Positions 52,032-61,016 of a DNA stretch of 64,000 nt are shown here, piece by piece. Position 1 is the first letter of the stretch. Each line of letters opens with the position of its first letter. A program made the translations under genes and the position numbers. This DNA is from Lachnospiraceae bacterium. GTDB taxonomy: Bacteria > Bacillota > Clostridia > Lachnospirales > Lachnospiraceae. The stretch is taken from positions 124,001 through 188,000 of the forward strand of contig JALENY010000001.1 of assembly GCA_022767285.1 (NCBI GenBank), in the 5' to 3' direction. Below the pieces are notes generated by a model. It did not search any database. It worked only from the letters and a program-made list of their open reading frames with translations, and was not told where the DNA came from.

Positions 52032-52445
52032 CTATTTCTCTCCATTGTGATCTGATACCATTTTCAGATCTTTTTTAATCTGTGTGGTGGATATCTCCGG
52101 TGTTCTCGGAAGATATACCACATCGCAGTATTCTTTCAGGTAATCAAACTTTCCTTTCCAGTCATCACCCATGACGAAAGTATCAATATGATATTCCTGA
52201 ACATCTGATATTTTCTGTTCCCAGTTTTCCTCCGGAATCACCAGATCCACATAGCGGATTGCCTCCAGCAGACTCTTGCGCTCCTCGTAAGAGAAATAAC
52301 ATTTCTTTTGCTTTTCATTCCAGTTAAACTCATCGGTTGACAGCACAACGATCAGATAATCCCCGTACTGTTTGGCTCTTCTTAGAAGATTGATGTGTCC
52401 ATAATGCAAAAGGTCAAAGGTTCCGTAAGTGATTACTCGTTTCAT
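52032..52445 (-). CDS. tagD: Glycerol-3-phosphate cytidylyltransferase
   Basis: Makes CDP-glycerol from CTP and glycerol-3-phosphate, the activated donor for teichoic-acid-type polymers. It has 137 residues, the normal size. The catalytic nucleotidyltransferase motif with His14 and His17 lies in TYGTFDLLHYGHINLL; VLSTDEFN, RYVDLVIPEENW and the PRTPEISTTQIK signature (ISTT) follow. Its ATG at 52445 lies at the stop of the preceding licD gene with GGAGGA upstream. A TagF-type polymerase is not present, so the donor may serve the two LicD proteins encoded just upstream in the same operon. Confidence 0.95.
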   Translation of the reverse strand: MKRVITYGTFDLLHYGHINLLRRAKQYGDYLIVVLSTDEFNWNEKQKKCYFSYEERKSLLEAIRYVDLVIPEENWEQKISDVQEYHIDTFVMGDDWKGKFDYLKEYCDVVYLPRTPEISTTQIKKDLKMVSDHNGEK

Positions 52446-53306
52446 TTAATCTTCCTCCCCAAAATCTAAAATGTACGGACAATGATTGACGCGCTTGTCT
52501 TCCGACGGCATCGTCATATAGTCACCAAACAACCGGGTCAGATAAACGTCATACTGGTTCGGCATAGTAACTTCCAGATCCTCATATCTCATTTTTTTCA
52601 GCGGATACAATTCATCCATCGACAGATATGCCCGATCGGACATGGTAACCTCAAAAGCGTTAATATATTTTGTCGGCTGATCATTATATCTGGTTGCTTC
52701 TTTTACGAGCTTCCGGTACAGAAAAGCCGGTTTCACATGGCATACCTTCAGAAAAAGATGAATCATTTCACATACTACCGCAGCCGCCTGTTTTTTTATT
52801 CCCTTTAACGGAATGATCGGCTTGCCGGTCCCGCAAAGGAAAATCAGCTTATTCAGGATCCATGTCTTCTTCAGCTGAGTTTTTCTGCGTTTCGGATCCG
52901 ACGGCATATGATCCATCGGGAAAATATCTATGCTGATACAAAGTTCACACTTCAGCATCCGGTTCACATACGGGACAAATTTCGTCCCCCTTTTCTGCAT
53001 ATGGGTCACATTGCAGGCATAATCCGGATCGGTGAGCGGAGTCTGAATCCGGTATTTGTCTCCCATCTCTTTCTCAACCATAGCAAGGAACACATCATAA
53101 TCTTCCCGGGGCATGGCAACATCAATATCGTCATCCCAGGGAATAAATCCCTGATGCCGGACGACTCCGATTCCGGTTCCGCCAAGCATAATATAAGTAA
53201 GATTATATTTTTCACAGATTTGAATAAAATCCTTTAATATTCCCAACTGTGTTTTCTGCAGCTTTTTCAGGACCTCCGGATCATACTGCTTATATTCCAT
53301 TCCCAT
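52446..53306 (-). CDS. LicD-family phosphotransferase (first of two paralogues in the array)
   Basis: A LicD-family nucleotidyltransferase-fold enzyme that transfers a phospho-alcohol from a CDP-linked donor to a sugar. It has 286 residues. The family signature is clear: LGGTGIGVVRHQGFIPWDDD near 45-65, with the acidic metal-site residues, and AMPREDYDVF follows. It opens YKQYDPEVLKKLQKTQLG, very like its neighbour. I chose ATG at 53306 because GGGAG lies about ten bases upstream; this overlaps the preceding gene by 17 bases. LicD of pneumococcus transfers phosphocholine, but no licA, licB or licC is here, and tagD follows directly. Confidence 0.9.
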   Translation of the reverse strand: MGMEYKQYDPEVLKKLQKTQLGILKDFIQICEKYNLTYIMLGGTGIGVVRHQGFIPWDDDIDVAMPREDYDVFLAMVEKEMGDKYRIQTPLTDPDYACNVTHMQKRGTKFVPYVNRMLKCELCISIDIFPMDHMPSDPKRRKTQLKKTWILNKLIFLCGTGKPIIPLKGIKKQAAAVVCEMIHLFLKVCHVKPAFLYRKLVKEATRYNDQPTKYINAFEVTMSDRAYLSMDELYPLKKMRYEDLEVTMPNQYDVYLTRLFGDYMTMPSEDKRVNHCPYILDFGEED

Positions 53307-54159
53307 TGGCGTTTTCTCCCTCTTTCGAAAATTCAAGAATATACGGAAAATGATTCTGCCGTTTTTCCGGCGGCGGCAGCTGCATGTAATCCCCGTAAAC
53401 ATTTCTCAGAATTGCGTCATAGTTCCTCGGCACTTTAATCATAAGATCTTCAAAAGGTACCTCGATCAGATCGTTTACATCTTCCAGTTTCAGCGAACTT
53501 TCAAGAATCATTGTATCGTTGAACTGTGTGACCACATCCGTTTTTCCGTGATACCGCATCGCATTCTTTTTCCATTTTCTGCACAGAAATTCATCCGTAA
53601 CAGGAAGAATTTTCAGAAGATAATGGGCCGCTCCGCACAAAAGCCGTTTCAGCCCCTTTCCCTCTTTGAATACTGCATTGGAGTAAAAATTAACATTCTT
53701 TACCATATAAATACTGCGGATGAGACCAGAACGCCTGATTTGCTTATTTCTGTCTTTTTCGGCTTCCGCAAGATTGTCAAACACAAAAATATCCAGATTA
53801 ATACCCATGTTATAATTTCCGTGATCATAATAAGTGGCAAACCTGGTATTTTTTTTATAGAATTTACTTACAAAATTATAGAATTTTTCTTTGCAGTCCG
53901 GGCCTGCAAGTCCGAAACGATCTCCCATTTCCTTTGGTGCAACTTTGCAGAATCGCTCATATTCCTCACGGAGCATTCCGAAATCCATGTCATCATCCCA
54001 CGGAATAAACCCCTTATGCCGAATTGCCCCGATGCAGGTGCCAAACACCGCAAAATACTGAATATCATATTTATTGCAGATTCGAACAAACTCTCTCAAC
54101 ACTTCCAGCTCTTCTCTCTGCAGTCTTTTTAAAACTTCCGGTTCATATTGCCTGTACAT
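53290..54159 (-). CDS. LicD-family phosphotransferase (second paralogue, first gene of the operon)
   Basis: A 289-residue LicD-family protein, cytoplasmic. The signature is FGTCIGAIRHKGFIPWDDDM with the metal-site Asp cluster, and REEYERF follows. A Lys/Arg-rich central part and the LPPPEKRQNHFPYILEF C-terminus are shared in pattern with its neighbour (MPSEDKRVNHCPYILDF). ATG at 54159 is preceded by GGAGG and the promoter at 54207-54235. It is the first gene of the second glycan operon. The paralogue pair could act on different acceptor positions or use different CDP-alcohols; CDP-glycerol from TagD is the only donor evident here. Confidence 0.9.
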   Translation of the reverse strand: MYRQYEPEVLKRLQREELEVLREFVRICNKYDIQYFAVFGTCIGAIRHKGFIPWDDDMDFGMLREEYERFCKVAPKEMGDRFGLAGPDCKEKFYNFVSKFYKKNTRFATYYDHGNYNMGINLDIFVFDNLAEAEKDRNKQIRRSGLIRSIYMVKNVNFYSNAVFKEGKGLKRLLCGAAHYLLKILPVTDEFLCRKWKKNAMRYHGKTDVVTQFNDTMILESSLKLEDVNDLIEVPFEDLMIKVPRNYDAILRNVYGDYMQLPPPEKRQNHFPYILEFSKEGENANGNGI

Positions 54160-54206
54160 TCCCAACCTCCGAGTACACATATCTGATATGCTATGAACAT
54201 AACAGC

Positions 54207-54235
54207 ATTATACCCTGTTTTGCTATAAGAATCAA
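54207..54235 (-). promoter_or_regulatory. Promoter of the licD-tagD-flippase operon
   Basis: -35 TTGATT (54230-54235), 17-base spacer, perfect -10 TATAAT (54207-54212); the leader is about 40 bases. Confidence 0.7.
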
Positions 54236-54282
54236 TTGTTAAATACTTATTACACACTTGTAAATATTTCTCAAAATATGAT

Positions 54283-54320
54283 ATGGCCTCCAACCGGTTT
54301 TTACACCGGCTGGAGGCCAT
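54283..54320 (-). terminator. Terminator of the metallo-beta-lactamase/choline-binding protein gene
   Basis: A 15-16-base stem (54283-54298 and 54305-54320) with one G-U pair and a small loop, directly after the stop codon at 54324. On the minus strand it is followed by ATATCATATTTTG, a moderate T-rich run. Confidence 0.8.
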
Positions 54321-54323
54321 GAA

Positions 54324-56816
54324 TTACTGTTCTTTCACTTTTCCCTGTACCCAGGCCCCATCCGGACCGACATAACAGTCATCGATCCAGCAGTCGCTCT
54401 GCATAACACCGTCTTCATTCATATAATACCATTTTGTTCCTATTTTCTGCCAGCCGGTCTGCATGGCTCCGGAGCTGTCAAAATAATACCATTCTCCGTC
54501 GATTTTCTGCCAACCGGTCACCATAACTCCGGATTCCATAAAATAATACCGCTTTCCGCTAATGTTCTGCCAGCCGGTCTGCTGTACTCCATCTCCATTC
54601 ATGTAGTACCAGTTTCCATCTATCTTCTGCCAGCCGGTCTTCATGGCTCCGTCGCCGTTTGTCCCAAAATAGTACCATAATCCGTCAATCTGTTTCCTGC
54701 CATATGCCATAGCTCCGGATTCTTCCAGATAATATTTTTTGCCGGAAATCACCTGCCAGCCGTTCTGCATAGCTCCGCTCGCATCCATGTAATACCAACG
54801 GTTTCCGACTTTTACCCAGCCAACAGCCATGGCTCCGTTTCCGTCCAGATAATACCAAACGCCATCCAGATTCAGCCAGCCGGTCTGCATCACGCCATTT
54901 TTGTCAAGATAATAATATTTTCCGCCCGTTTTCACCCAGCCGGTCTGCATCACTCCGCTGCTGTTCATATAATACCACTTGCTTCCGACTTGCACCCAGC
55001 CAACGGCCATGGCCCCGTTGCTCTTCAAATAGTACCATTTGCCGTCCTGATTCAGCCAGCCGGTCACCATATAACCTCTGGCATCAAAATAATAATAGTA
55101 GCCCTGGATCAATTTCCACTGTTCCTTCGGATACGTATTGTCTGGATTGCGATACCACCATCCATTGCTGTCTTTCACCCAGCCTTCCTGAACCGTATGC
55201 TCAATCCATACACCTTCATCGTTAAAATAGTAGTCACCCATCCATCCGGTCTTCATCACTCCGGTTTCCGTAGCATAATACCATTTATCTTCATAAGAAA
55301 TCCACTGGGACGTCACCGGTTCTACCGATTCACTGAAAAAATATTTTTTTCCGCTGCTTTTTACAAACCCAGTATAAGGATGTTTATATCCATCCTGATA
55401 GCAATACACATAAGGCATACTGCTGCAGCTATAGAAGAAGGGAGTTTCCGCTGACACATTTGTCTTAATTTCATTTCCGTCATAAGCGAGCACTACACTG
55501 TCTCCCTGATCTGCCATGGCATACTCGCGGGTAAAATACAGACGGGTTCCCTTCGATTCCGCCAACTGGTCAATGGCATCTATCCTTCCATCAGATGCAT
55601 ACAGTGCACTGAATACGCCTGTTGAGACCATATAATCCGGCTGAAGTGTATTCAAATAATTGACTGTATTTGAGCTTGCCAGTCCATGATGGCCCAGTTT
55701 CAGCACATCAACCTCGCCCAGATATGCTGCGAGTCTGTCCTCATCCCCGTCATAATTGCCGATATCCCCTCCCAGGAAGGTGCGGTATCCGTTTACCTCC
55801 ACCAGAACACCCAGTGAAAAATAATTACAGTCCGGCTTGGGCGTTGTTTTGTAGTCATCGCTGTAATTCAACACATGAATTTCCATATCGCCAAGAGAAA
55901 AATTCGGGTTTCCGGTAGTGGATTCGTTTGAGATTCCCCTGGTCGAATTCGGGTCGTCGCTTAAGAGCACCGGAAATCCACTGCCGTCATCGGGTTCGGA
56001 GTCTGCTGCCTGCGGATCATCCGGATTCAGCGGATCCACACCATACTGTTCTTCTACCTCAGACTGAGACAAGAAAGCATACTCTCTATCATCCTCTTCC
56101 ATATCCACGATCTGCGGCTCTGCCAGCAGCGTTTGCCCGGACGATGCAGATTTATCCTCTTCACTTTCATCTGCGTATACGCTGTTTTCATCCTGTCCGG
56201 TTGCAGCAGTTTCGGCAGACTGAGAGAAGGGCCAGGAGGGACTCCAATCTCCCTGACCCGGCTCAACCGGCGCATCCTCATCAAAATTCTGTATCAATAC
56301 AGCGCCAACCTCCTGCGCTGCCGCTATCATGTTGTCATACACATACAGGTTGTCCCACAGATTTGACTCGGAAGAAATATACTCGTCCCGATATTCCATA
56401 ATATAGACACGTTCAGGCTGAAACTCCTGGATAATCTCATCGGCAGATCCTATATGATCACTGTGAGGATGGGTTCCCAGATAAAAATCGAAATTATACT
56501 TTGTTACCCCCACTGATTTCATGTATGCTATCACTTCATCTTCGAATCCGGCTGTTTTTACAATACCATCCCGAAGTGGATATCGGGAATCCGAACCGTC
56601 CGGATAATCTGTATCCTCACCGGAATCAACCATACCAAAATGTCCATTGCTTTCCAAAAGAATCGCATCAGAATGTCCGTCCAGCGCAATAAAGTGTATC
56701 TTGTTTGAACTGTTATCGACAGTGTCTGCTTTTACCGGTTGATCCGGCAGACTGACCATCCCCAAAACCAGCGTCATAAAGAAAGCAATTCTTTTAACCC
56801 CACGCTTTTTTACCAT
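54324..56816 (-). CDS. Secreted metallo-beta-lactamase-fold protein with choline-binding-type wall repeats
   Basis: An 830-residue exported protein. A signal peptide covers residues 1-30. Residues about 38-460 form a metallo-beta-lactamase-fold domain of the ComEC-like type, with the metal motif THPHSDHIG (His116, His118, Asp120, His121), FLGGDIGNYDGDE and VLKLGHHG. An acidic low-complexity insert lies at about 190-310. From about 500 to the end there are some fourteen repeats of about 20 residues of the pattern GWxxxxxxWYYMxxxGxMQT, the choline-binding (CW) type. ATG at 56816 has GGAGG upstream. The substrate may be a phosphodiester or lipid-linked molecule at the wall. It sits next to the licD genes that may decorate that wall. 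Confidence 0.9.
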   Translation of the reverse strand: MVKKRGVKRIAFFMTLVLGMVSLPDQPVKADTVDNSSNKIHFIALDGHSDAILLESNGHFGMVDSGEDTDYPDGSDSRYPLRDGIVKTAGFEDEVIAYMKSVGVTKYNFDFYLGTHPHSDHIGSADEIIQEFQPERVYIMEYRDEYISSESNLWDNLYVYDNMIAAAQEVGAVLIQNFDEDAPVEPGQGDWSPSWPFSQSAETAATGQDENSVYADESEEDKSASSGQTLLAEPQIVDMEEDDREYAFLSQSEVEEQYGVDPLNPDDPQAADSEPDDGSGFPVLLSDDPNSTRGISNESTTGNPNFSLGDMEIHVLNYSDDYKTTPKPDCNYFSLGVLVEVNGYRTFLGGDIGNYDGDEDRLAAYLGEVDVLKLGHHGLASSNTVNYLNTLQPDYMVSTGVFSALYASDGRIDAIDQLAESKGTRLYFTREYAMADQGDSVVLAYDGNEIKTNVSAETPFFYSCSSMPYVYCYQDGYKHPYTGFVKSSGKKYFFSESVEPVTSQWISYEDKWYYATETGVMKTGWMGDYYFNDEGVWIEHTVQEGWVKDSNGWWYRNPDNTYPKEQWKLIQGYYYYFDARGYMVTGWLNQDGKWYYLKSNGAMAVGWVQVGSKWYYMNSSGVMQTGWVKTGGKYYYLDKNGVMQTGWLNLDGVWYYLDGNGAMAVGWVKVGNRWYYMDASGAMQNGWQVISGKKYYLEESGAMAYGRKQIDGLWYYFGTNGDGAMKTGWQKIDGNWYYMNGDGVQQTGWQNISGKRYYFMESGVMVTGWQKIDGEWYYFDSSGAMQTGWQKIGTKWYYMNEDGVMQSDCWIDDCYVGPDGAWVQGKVKEQ
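54375..55260 (-). repeat. Choline-binding-type repeat region
   Basis: A tandem series of about 60-base units encodes the wall-binding repeats of the metallo-beta-lactamase protein. The DNA unit core recurs with the pattern of TGCCAGCCGGTCTGCAT and ATAATACCA-like words. Confidence 0.8.
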
Positions 56817-56857
56817 TATATTCCTCCAAAATGATTCCTCTGAACATTACCATTTAT

Positions 56858-56886
56858 ATTATACTATACCCATTTTTACATTTCAA
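56858..56886 (-). promoter_or_regulatory. Promoter of the metallo-beta-lactamase/choline-binding protein gene
   Basis: -35 TTGAAA (56881-56886), 17-base spacer, perfect -10 TATAAT (56858-56863). The rest of the 270-base gap holds only the dacA terminator and an A/T-rich stretch. Confidence 0.72.
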
Positions 56887-57007
56887 AGTTCTTTTACTTT
56901 TTTGTTACATTTCTCTTATGTTTTGCATGAATTAACCTATATTTTGACAAAATCGTTGAACACCGCATGAACCGTTCGTTAAAATACTGTTGTTATACGT
57001 CCGGACA

Positions 57008-57048
57008 CAAAAAGGACCGGAGCGGTTTTGTCAATTCCGTCTCCGGTC
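57008..57048 (-). terminator. Terminator of the cdaA-cdaR-ptsH-dacA operon
   Basis: An 8-base perfect stem (57015-57022 and 57041-57048), extended by CGG/CCG inside, followed on the minus strand by CTTTTTG. It lies about 40 bases past the dacA stop. Confidence 0.8.
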
Positions 57049-57086
57049 ATCACGACATCTTAATTTCTTCTATTTCTTAATTTCTT

Positions 57087-58517
57087 TTATTTCTTTTTCT
57101 TTTTATTTTTTATTTTTTTACTCTTCTTTCCTTTTCGGAGATCGTTTTTCTTTGCGGCTTTTTTCTTCTTCTTAGCCGTGGATTTTTTCACAACAGTAGC
57201 TACAATCAGAATAAAACCGAGGAAAATCAAAAAAATCAGTATTCCCATTACGATATGAGGTACGGTGACCCATTCGTCCCGGTTCAAAGGGCTCAGATCC
57301 GGATCCAGATTTTCAATATCTTCTCTGCTGATATGATCCTCTTCCGGTTCTGGCTGCGTTTCTGTCGGTTCCGGTGTCTCCGTAGGCGTCGGCGTCTCTG
57401 TTTTTGCATCAAAAGATGTCTGCGTGATCTCCGCATAACCCACCGGATAATCATGATACGTATAGTTTTCACTTACCATGGTTCCGAAGTCCGTTTCAAA
57501 TGATTCACCCTCCGTCATCACCACATCCGAATTCACGGCATTAACCGGGATCGTAACTGTGCCTCCTGAATATACGTCATGACCTTCATCCATAACAATA
57601 TTCTGAAAATTGTCAAACCCATAATCAAAAAGCTTTATGGAATCAGCTAACACATCCGGATGCGTGTCACCATGCATTACAGCGGCAATCAGCGTCCGTC
57701 CGTTTTTCTCTGCAAAAGAAACAAAGGTGTACATGGAGTTATCAGTAAATCCGGTCTTTCCGCCCAGACATGCTTCATAATAATAATCTCCCGGCATGAT
57801 CAGAGCATTATGACTGGAAATATATCTTTCTTCCGACTGAGCGGTTGCCGGGATGGTATAGGACTGCGCCCCGGTAATTTTGCGGAAGTTCTCATCCTGA
57901 ATCGCCTCACGCATGATCAGCACCAGATCATATGCAGTGGTATAATGATTGGCATCAGGCATGCCGTGTGCATTTGTAAAATGGGTATCTTTGCATCCGA
58001 TCTCCGCAGCACGCTGGTTCATCATGTCAACAAAATTATCAACACTGCCTCCCACATACTCTGCGACCTGACTCGAAAAATCATTGGCCGATTTCATTAA
58101 CACTGCGTACAGGCAGTCTTCCATTGTAAACTGCTCGCCTGCCAGAATTCCCAGATTGCTGCTGTCCCAGGTCACTTCTGCGGTTCCGGCGTTCGTTGCC
58201 GTCACGATCTCATTCAGACCGGAATGTTCCAGTGCGACCAATGCTGTCATAACTTTCGTTGTACTTGCCGGATACATACGCTGATGCATGCCTTTATTGT
58301 AAAGGATCGTGCCACTGTCAGCATCCATCAAGCATGCTGTATCACAAACAATATCACTTGCCTTTGGCCATCCATTAATATTATTTGTCTCAACAGTCTG
58401 TGCAGGCGGCACTAATGACGGTATCTCCGAAGCAGAAACCATCCGGGCTCCGCTTGTAAAAATCACCCCCGCAGCAATCACCATACTGACCAAACCTTTT
58501 ATTCTTTTGTTAAACAT
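57087..58517 (-). CDS. dacA: D-alanyl-D-alanine carboxypeptidase (PBP5/DacA type)
   Basis: Low-molecular-weight penicillin-binding protein that trims the terminal D-Ala of peptidoglycan stem peptides, acting outside the membrane. It has 476 residues. A signal peptide (1-29) leads to the transpeptidase-fold domain with SxxK at Ser85 (STTK), SxN at Ser143 (SAND) and KTG at 254-256. A Pro/Thr/Glu-rich linker (about 380-400) and a C-terminal helix (about 425-445) with an extremely Lys-rich tail anchor it in the membrane. The start ATG at 58517 is four bases after the ptsH stop, and GGAG overlaps it. It is the last gene of the operon. The PBP5-type anchor helix is usual for the family. Confidence 0.95.
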   Translation of the reverse strand: MFNKRIKGLVSMVIAAGVIFTSGARMVSASEIPSLVPPAQTVETNNINGWPKASDIVCDTACLMDADSGTILYNKGMHQRMYPASTTKVMTALVALEHSGLNEIVTATNAGTAEVTWDSSNLGILAGEQFTMEDCLYAVLMKSANDFSSQVAEYVGGSVDNFVDMMNQRAAEIGCKDTHFTNAHGMPDANHYTTAYDLVLIMREAIQDENFRKITGAQSYTIPATAQSEERYISSHNALIMPGDYYYEACLGGKTGFTDNSMYTFVSFAEKNGRTLIAAVMHGDTHPDVLADSIKLFDYGFDNFQNIVMDEGHDVYSGGTVTIPVNAVNSDVVMTEGESFETDFGTMVSENYTYHDYPVGYAEITQTSFDAKTETPTPTETPEPTETQPEPEEDHISREDIENLDPDLSPLNRDEWVTVPHIVMGILIFLIFLGFILIVATVVKKSTAKKKKKAAKKNDLRKGKKSKKIKNKKKKK

Positions 58518-58521
58518 GCCC

Positions 58522-58785
58522 CTATTCTCCTAATCCATCTTCCACAGCCTTAATAAGGGCATCCAATGCCTCTTTTTCATCTGCTCCCTCACAGACGATT
58601 TCAATCTCATCGCCGCATTTTACACAGGCACCGAGCACGCTGAGTACACTTTTTGCATTTGCTGTCGTGTGCTCAAACGTAAACGTAATCAGTGATTTGA
58701 ATTTCATAGCCTCCTTGCAAAAAAATGCAGCCGGTTTCAGATGAAGTCCGGTAATGTTTTTAACTGTAACTTTCTTGCTTACCAT
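58522..58785 (-). CDS. ptsH: HPr-family phosphocarrier protein
   Basis: An 87-residue HPr-type protein. The active-site His15 is in GLHLKPAA, where the usual Arg17 is Lys17, and Ser46 (NAKSVLSVLG) is the site HPr kinase phosphorylates in Bacillota. Length and fold match HPr. Either a true phosphotransfer carrier of the sugar PTS or a Crh-like regulator is possible; the presence of His15 argues for a carrier, the Arg-to-Lys change may slow the transfer. ATG at 58785 has GGGAGA upstream, 15 bases after cdaR. No ptsI is adjacent. Confidence 0.85.
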   Translation of the reverse strand: MVSKKVTVKNITGLHLKPAAFFCKEAMKFKSLITFTFEHTTANAKSVLSVLGACVKCGDEIEIVCEGADEKEALDALIKAVEDGLGE

Positions 58786-58800
58786 ATTATTTTCTCCCTG

Positions 58801-60126
58801 CTAATTAGATTTTGAAACCGTTATATTTTCTTCTTCCACATCCTGTACGGTACTGGATATCGTAACCGTCGTCTTCACTTCATTTACCAGTGTCATACCG
58901 GGCGGAAGAATTATTTCAACAGGTACCGTATGGGTGCCGGTCGAAAGCCCTGCAAAGTCTACGGTTCCCGTTAAATTTTCTGTTTTGAGACTGTTCAGAT
59001 ATGCATCGCTTCCCTTAACGCGCACGGTAATCTCATTGTCATTAAATACTGCAATCAACCCTTTCTCAAGGTTGTTCTGGGTGATATTGGTAACAGGTAC
59101 TTCATAATCCCTGCTTCCATAGGGAAGAATTGCGGTTTTCACCAGAACAGAAGAGCTGACATCCGTTGCCAGACGGATGTTTTCCGGTAAATACTCATTA
59201 ATGTCGATCTTTGTTTCAAAATCAGCGTCCATATCGGTGGCATCAATCGCCGAGGCCGGTATCTCAATGACATTTCCCAAAAGAGCCAGTTGTTCCAGAG
59301 CTTCCGGTGAACCTACAAGAGATATTTTGCTGGGTGTTGTGACCACTTCCCCAATCTGATATCCATATTTCGGTGTGCCGGATGCACTTGCCGTGATACT
59401 CACATCTTTCTGGACTTTCCATAGATTGATGTGCACACTGACACTTCCATCCTCATTCATATTCTGGAAGGTCAGATAACTCATCTGGTAATCGTCCAGC
59501 TGCTGCTGGTTTTTATCGATCACCACGACCTCGCCTTTCTTTGTCCCGTCGCTGTCCATGCCATTTACATTGACCGTAACAACCACTTTATCAATGATAT
59601 TGATTATGGATTCCGGACCACTTATCGTAATTTTCTCAGGTTCAACCTGCATCGCCCCAACTTCATAATCTTTATGCGGTTTTGAATCTCCGGCCGATGG
59701 TGTCACAAGGAAATTAGCACTTGTGAGTTTTTCCAGCTTAATTGCCACATTTTTAGGTGTAACGCTCATATCTTCTGCAGAAAGCCCCGGATATTTGGTA
59801 CATACCACACTGAGCGGGACCATCACCGGATCCGACTCCATGCTGATAATCTGTGTCAGATCTGCAATGACCATTATATCGCTGGCAGAAATTGATTTCA
59901 CCACTGAAACATTGTCCCGTATCGAGACACTCACACTAGTCTGCTCCAGCTGACAGCTCAATCCCATACTCTCAATATAGGATGAATTTGTCACCGTTAT
60001 GGGAATACTCGTGTAAGTCTGACTTCGAATGGGATTGCTGACATTCATAACCAGAAACCAGGCGATAATCGCCAGGACAACCGCAGTAATCTTAAGGCCG
60101 AGATTATTCATCAACGCTTTTTTCAT
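58801..60126 (-). CDS. cdaR: YbbR-domain protein, CdaA regulator
   Basis: A 441-residue protein with one N-terminal membrane helix (about 11-28) and four YbbR domains of about 85 residues outside the membrane (for example a block ending IPITVTNS and others with VTISGPESII and ISLVGSPEALEQL). In other Bacillota, CdaR binds the diadenylate cyclase CdaA and changes its activity. It overlaps cdaA by 23 bases and has a GGAAAGGA site before its ATG at 60126. The usual next gene, glmM, is absent; ptsH and dacA follow instead. Confidence 0.93.
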   Translation of the reverse strand: MKKALMNNLGLKITAVVLAIIAWFLVMNVSNPIRSQTYTSIPITVTNSSYIESMGLSCQLEQTSVSVSIRDNVSVVKSISASDIMVIADLTQIISMESDPVMVPLSVVCTKYPGLSAEDMSVTPKNVAIKLEKLTSANFLVTPSAGDSKPHKDYEVGAMQVEPEKITISGPESIINIIDKVVVTVNVNGMDSDGTKKGEVVVIDKNQQQLDDYQMSYLTFQNMNEDGSVSVHINLWKVQKDVSITASASGTPKYGYQIGEVVTTPSKISLVGSPEALEQLALLGNVIEIPASAIDATDMDADFETKIDINEYLPENIRLATDVSSSVLVKTAILPYGSRDYEVPVTNITQNNLEKGLIAVFNDNEITVRVKGSDAYLNSLKTENLTGTVDFAGLSTGTHTVPVEIILPPGMTLVNEVKTTVTISSTVQDVEEENITVSKSN

Positions 60127-60994
60127 TTTTATCCCGTCCTTTCCAGATCCTGAATTTTACTGTCTTCTTTTCCTCCATCCTGTCCTTCTGAATTTTGTGA
60201 AGCTGCTCACGCAGTTCACTGGGGGAGAGCGCTGTAATCAGTTTTCCGCCAAACGCATAAGACACTCTTCCTGTCTCCTCTGATACAACAATCGTAAAGG
60301 AATCACTGACTTCACTGATTCCCAGAGCCGCACGGTGACGTGTTCCCAACCGTTTGCTCACCACGGTACTGTCGGACAACGGCAGATAGCAGGTAGCCGC
60401 CACTACCCGGTCACCCCGTATGATGACAGCTCCGTCATGAAGCGGTGTATTGTGTTCAAAAATATTCAGAAGGAGCTGACTGGTTATGATGGAATCCAGC
60501 AAAATACCCGTATTTACATATTCCGTCAAAAGGATGTTCAATTCAATAACGATCAAGGCGCCCGTCTTAACTTCGCTCATATCGAATACAGCACGCACGA
60601 TTTCATTGATCGTCTTGTCCGAAAATCGCTCGCCATCTTCCCTGGAAGAATCAAAAGGAATAATCGAAGCAAACATGTTTTTCTGTCCCAACTGCTCCAG
60701 CGCTTTTCGCAATTCCGGCTGGAAAATGATAACAATCGCCGTCATGGCAACAGTCGCAAAATTTTTCAGCAGCCACAGTATCGTCGACATCTGCAGCAAA
60801 GCCGCCAGTATGACAAACAGTGCAATGACCAGAAGACCCTTGAGGAGTGTGTATGCACGGGTGCTCTTGATCCAGACAATGAAATAATACAGTAATACTG
60901 CAAGAATCAGTATCTCGATTACGTCAATAATCTGAATTTTCGGAATGTACAATTCACCTAAATATCGTTTCAGTTCCAATAATATACTCTCCAC
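60104..60994 (-). CDS. cdaA: Membrane diadenylate cyclase (c-di-AMP synthase)
   Basis: Makes cyclic di-AMP from two ATP. It has 296 residues with three N-terminal helices (about 24-105) and a DisA_N domain. The DGA motif is in PLHDGAVIIRGD and the RHR motif in GTRHRAALGISE. The likely start is GTG at 60994 with GGGAG seven bases upstream; ATG at 61027, giving 11 extra residues, has no ribosome site. The protein is longer than typical CdaA (about 275), mainly in the tail. It is the first gene of the operon, behind the promoter at 61017-61046. Confidence 0.95.
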   Translation of the reverse strand: MESILLELKRYLGELYIPKIQIIDVIEILILAVLLYYFIVWIKSTRAYTLLKGLLVIALFVILAALLQMSTILWLLKNFATVAMTAIVIIFQPELRKALEQLGQKNMFASIIPFDSSREDGERFSDKTINEIVRAVFDMSEVKTGALIVIELNILLTEYVNTGILLDSIITSQLLLNIFEHNTPLHDGAVIIRGDRVVAATCYLPLSDSTVVSKRLGTRHRAALGISEVSDSFTIVVSEETGRVSYAFGGKLITALSPSELREQLHKIQKDRMEEKKTVKFRIWKGRDKNEKSVDE

Positions 60995-61016
60995 ACCCTC
61001 ACTCCCTTCACTGTAT

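Noticed and set aside
56948-56980. A TTGACA-like box on the plus strand before 57000
   Set aside because: No matching -10 box and no plus-strand gene downstream.
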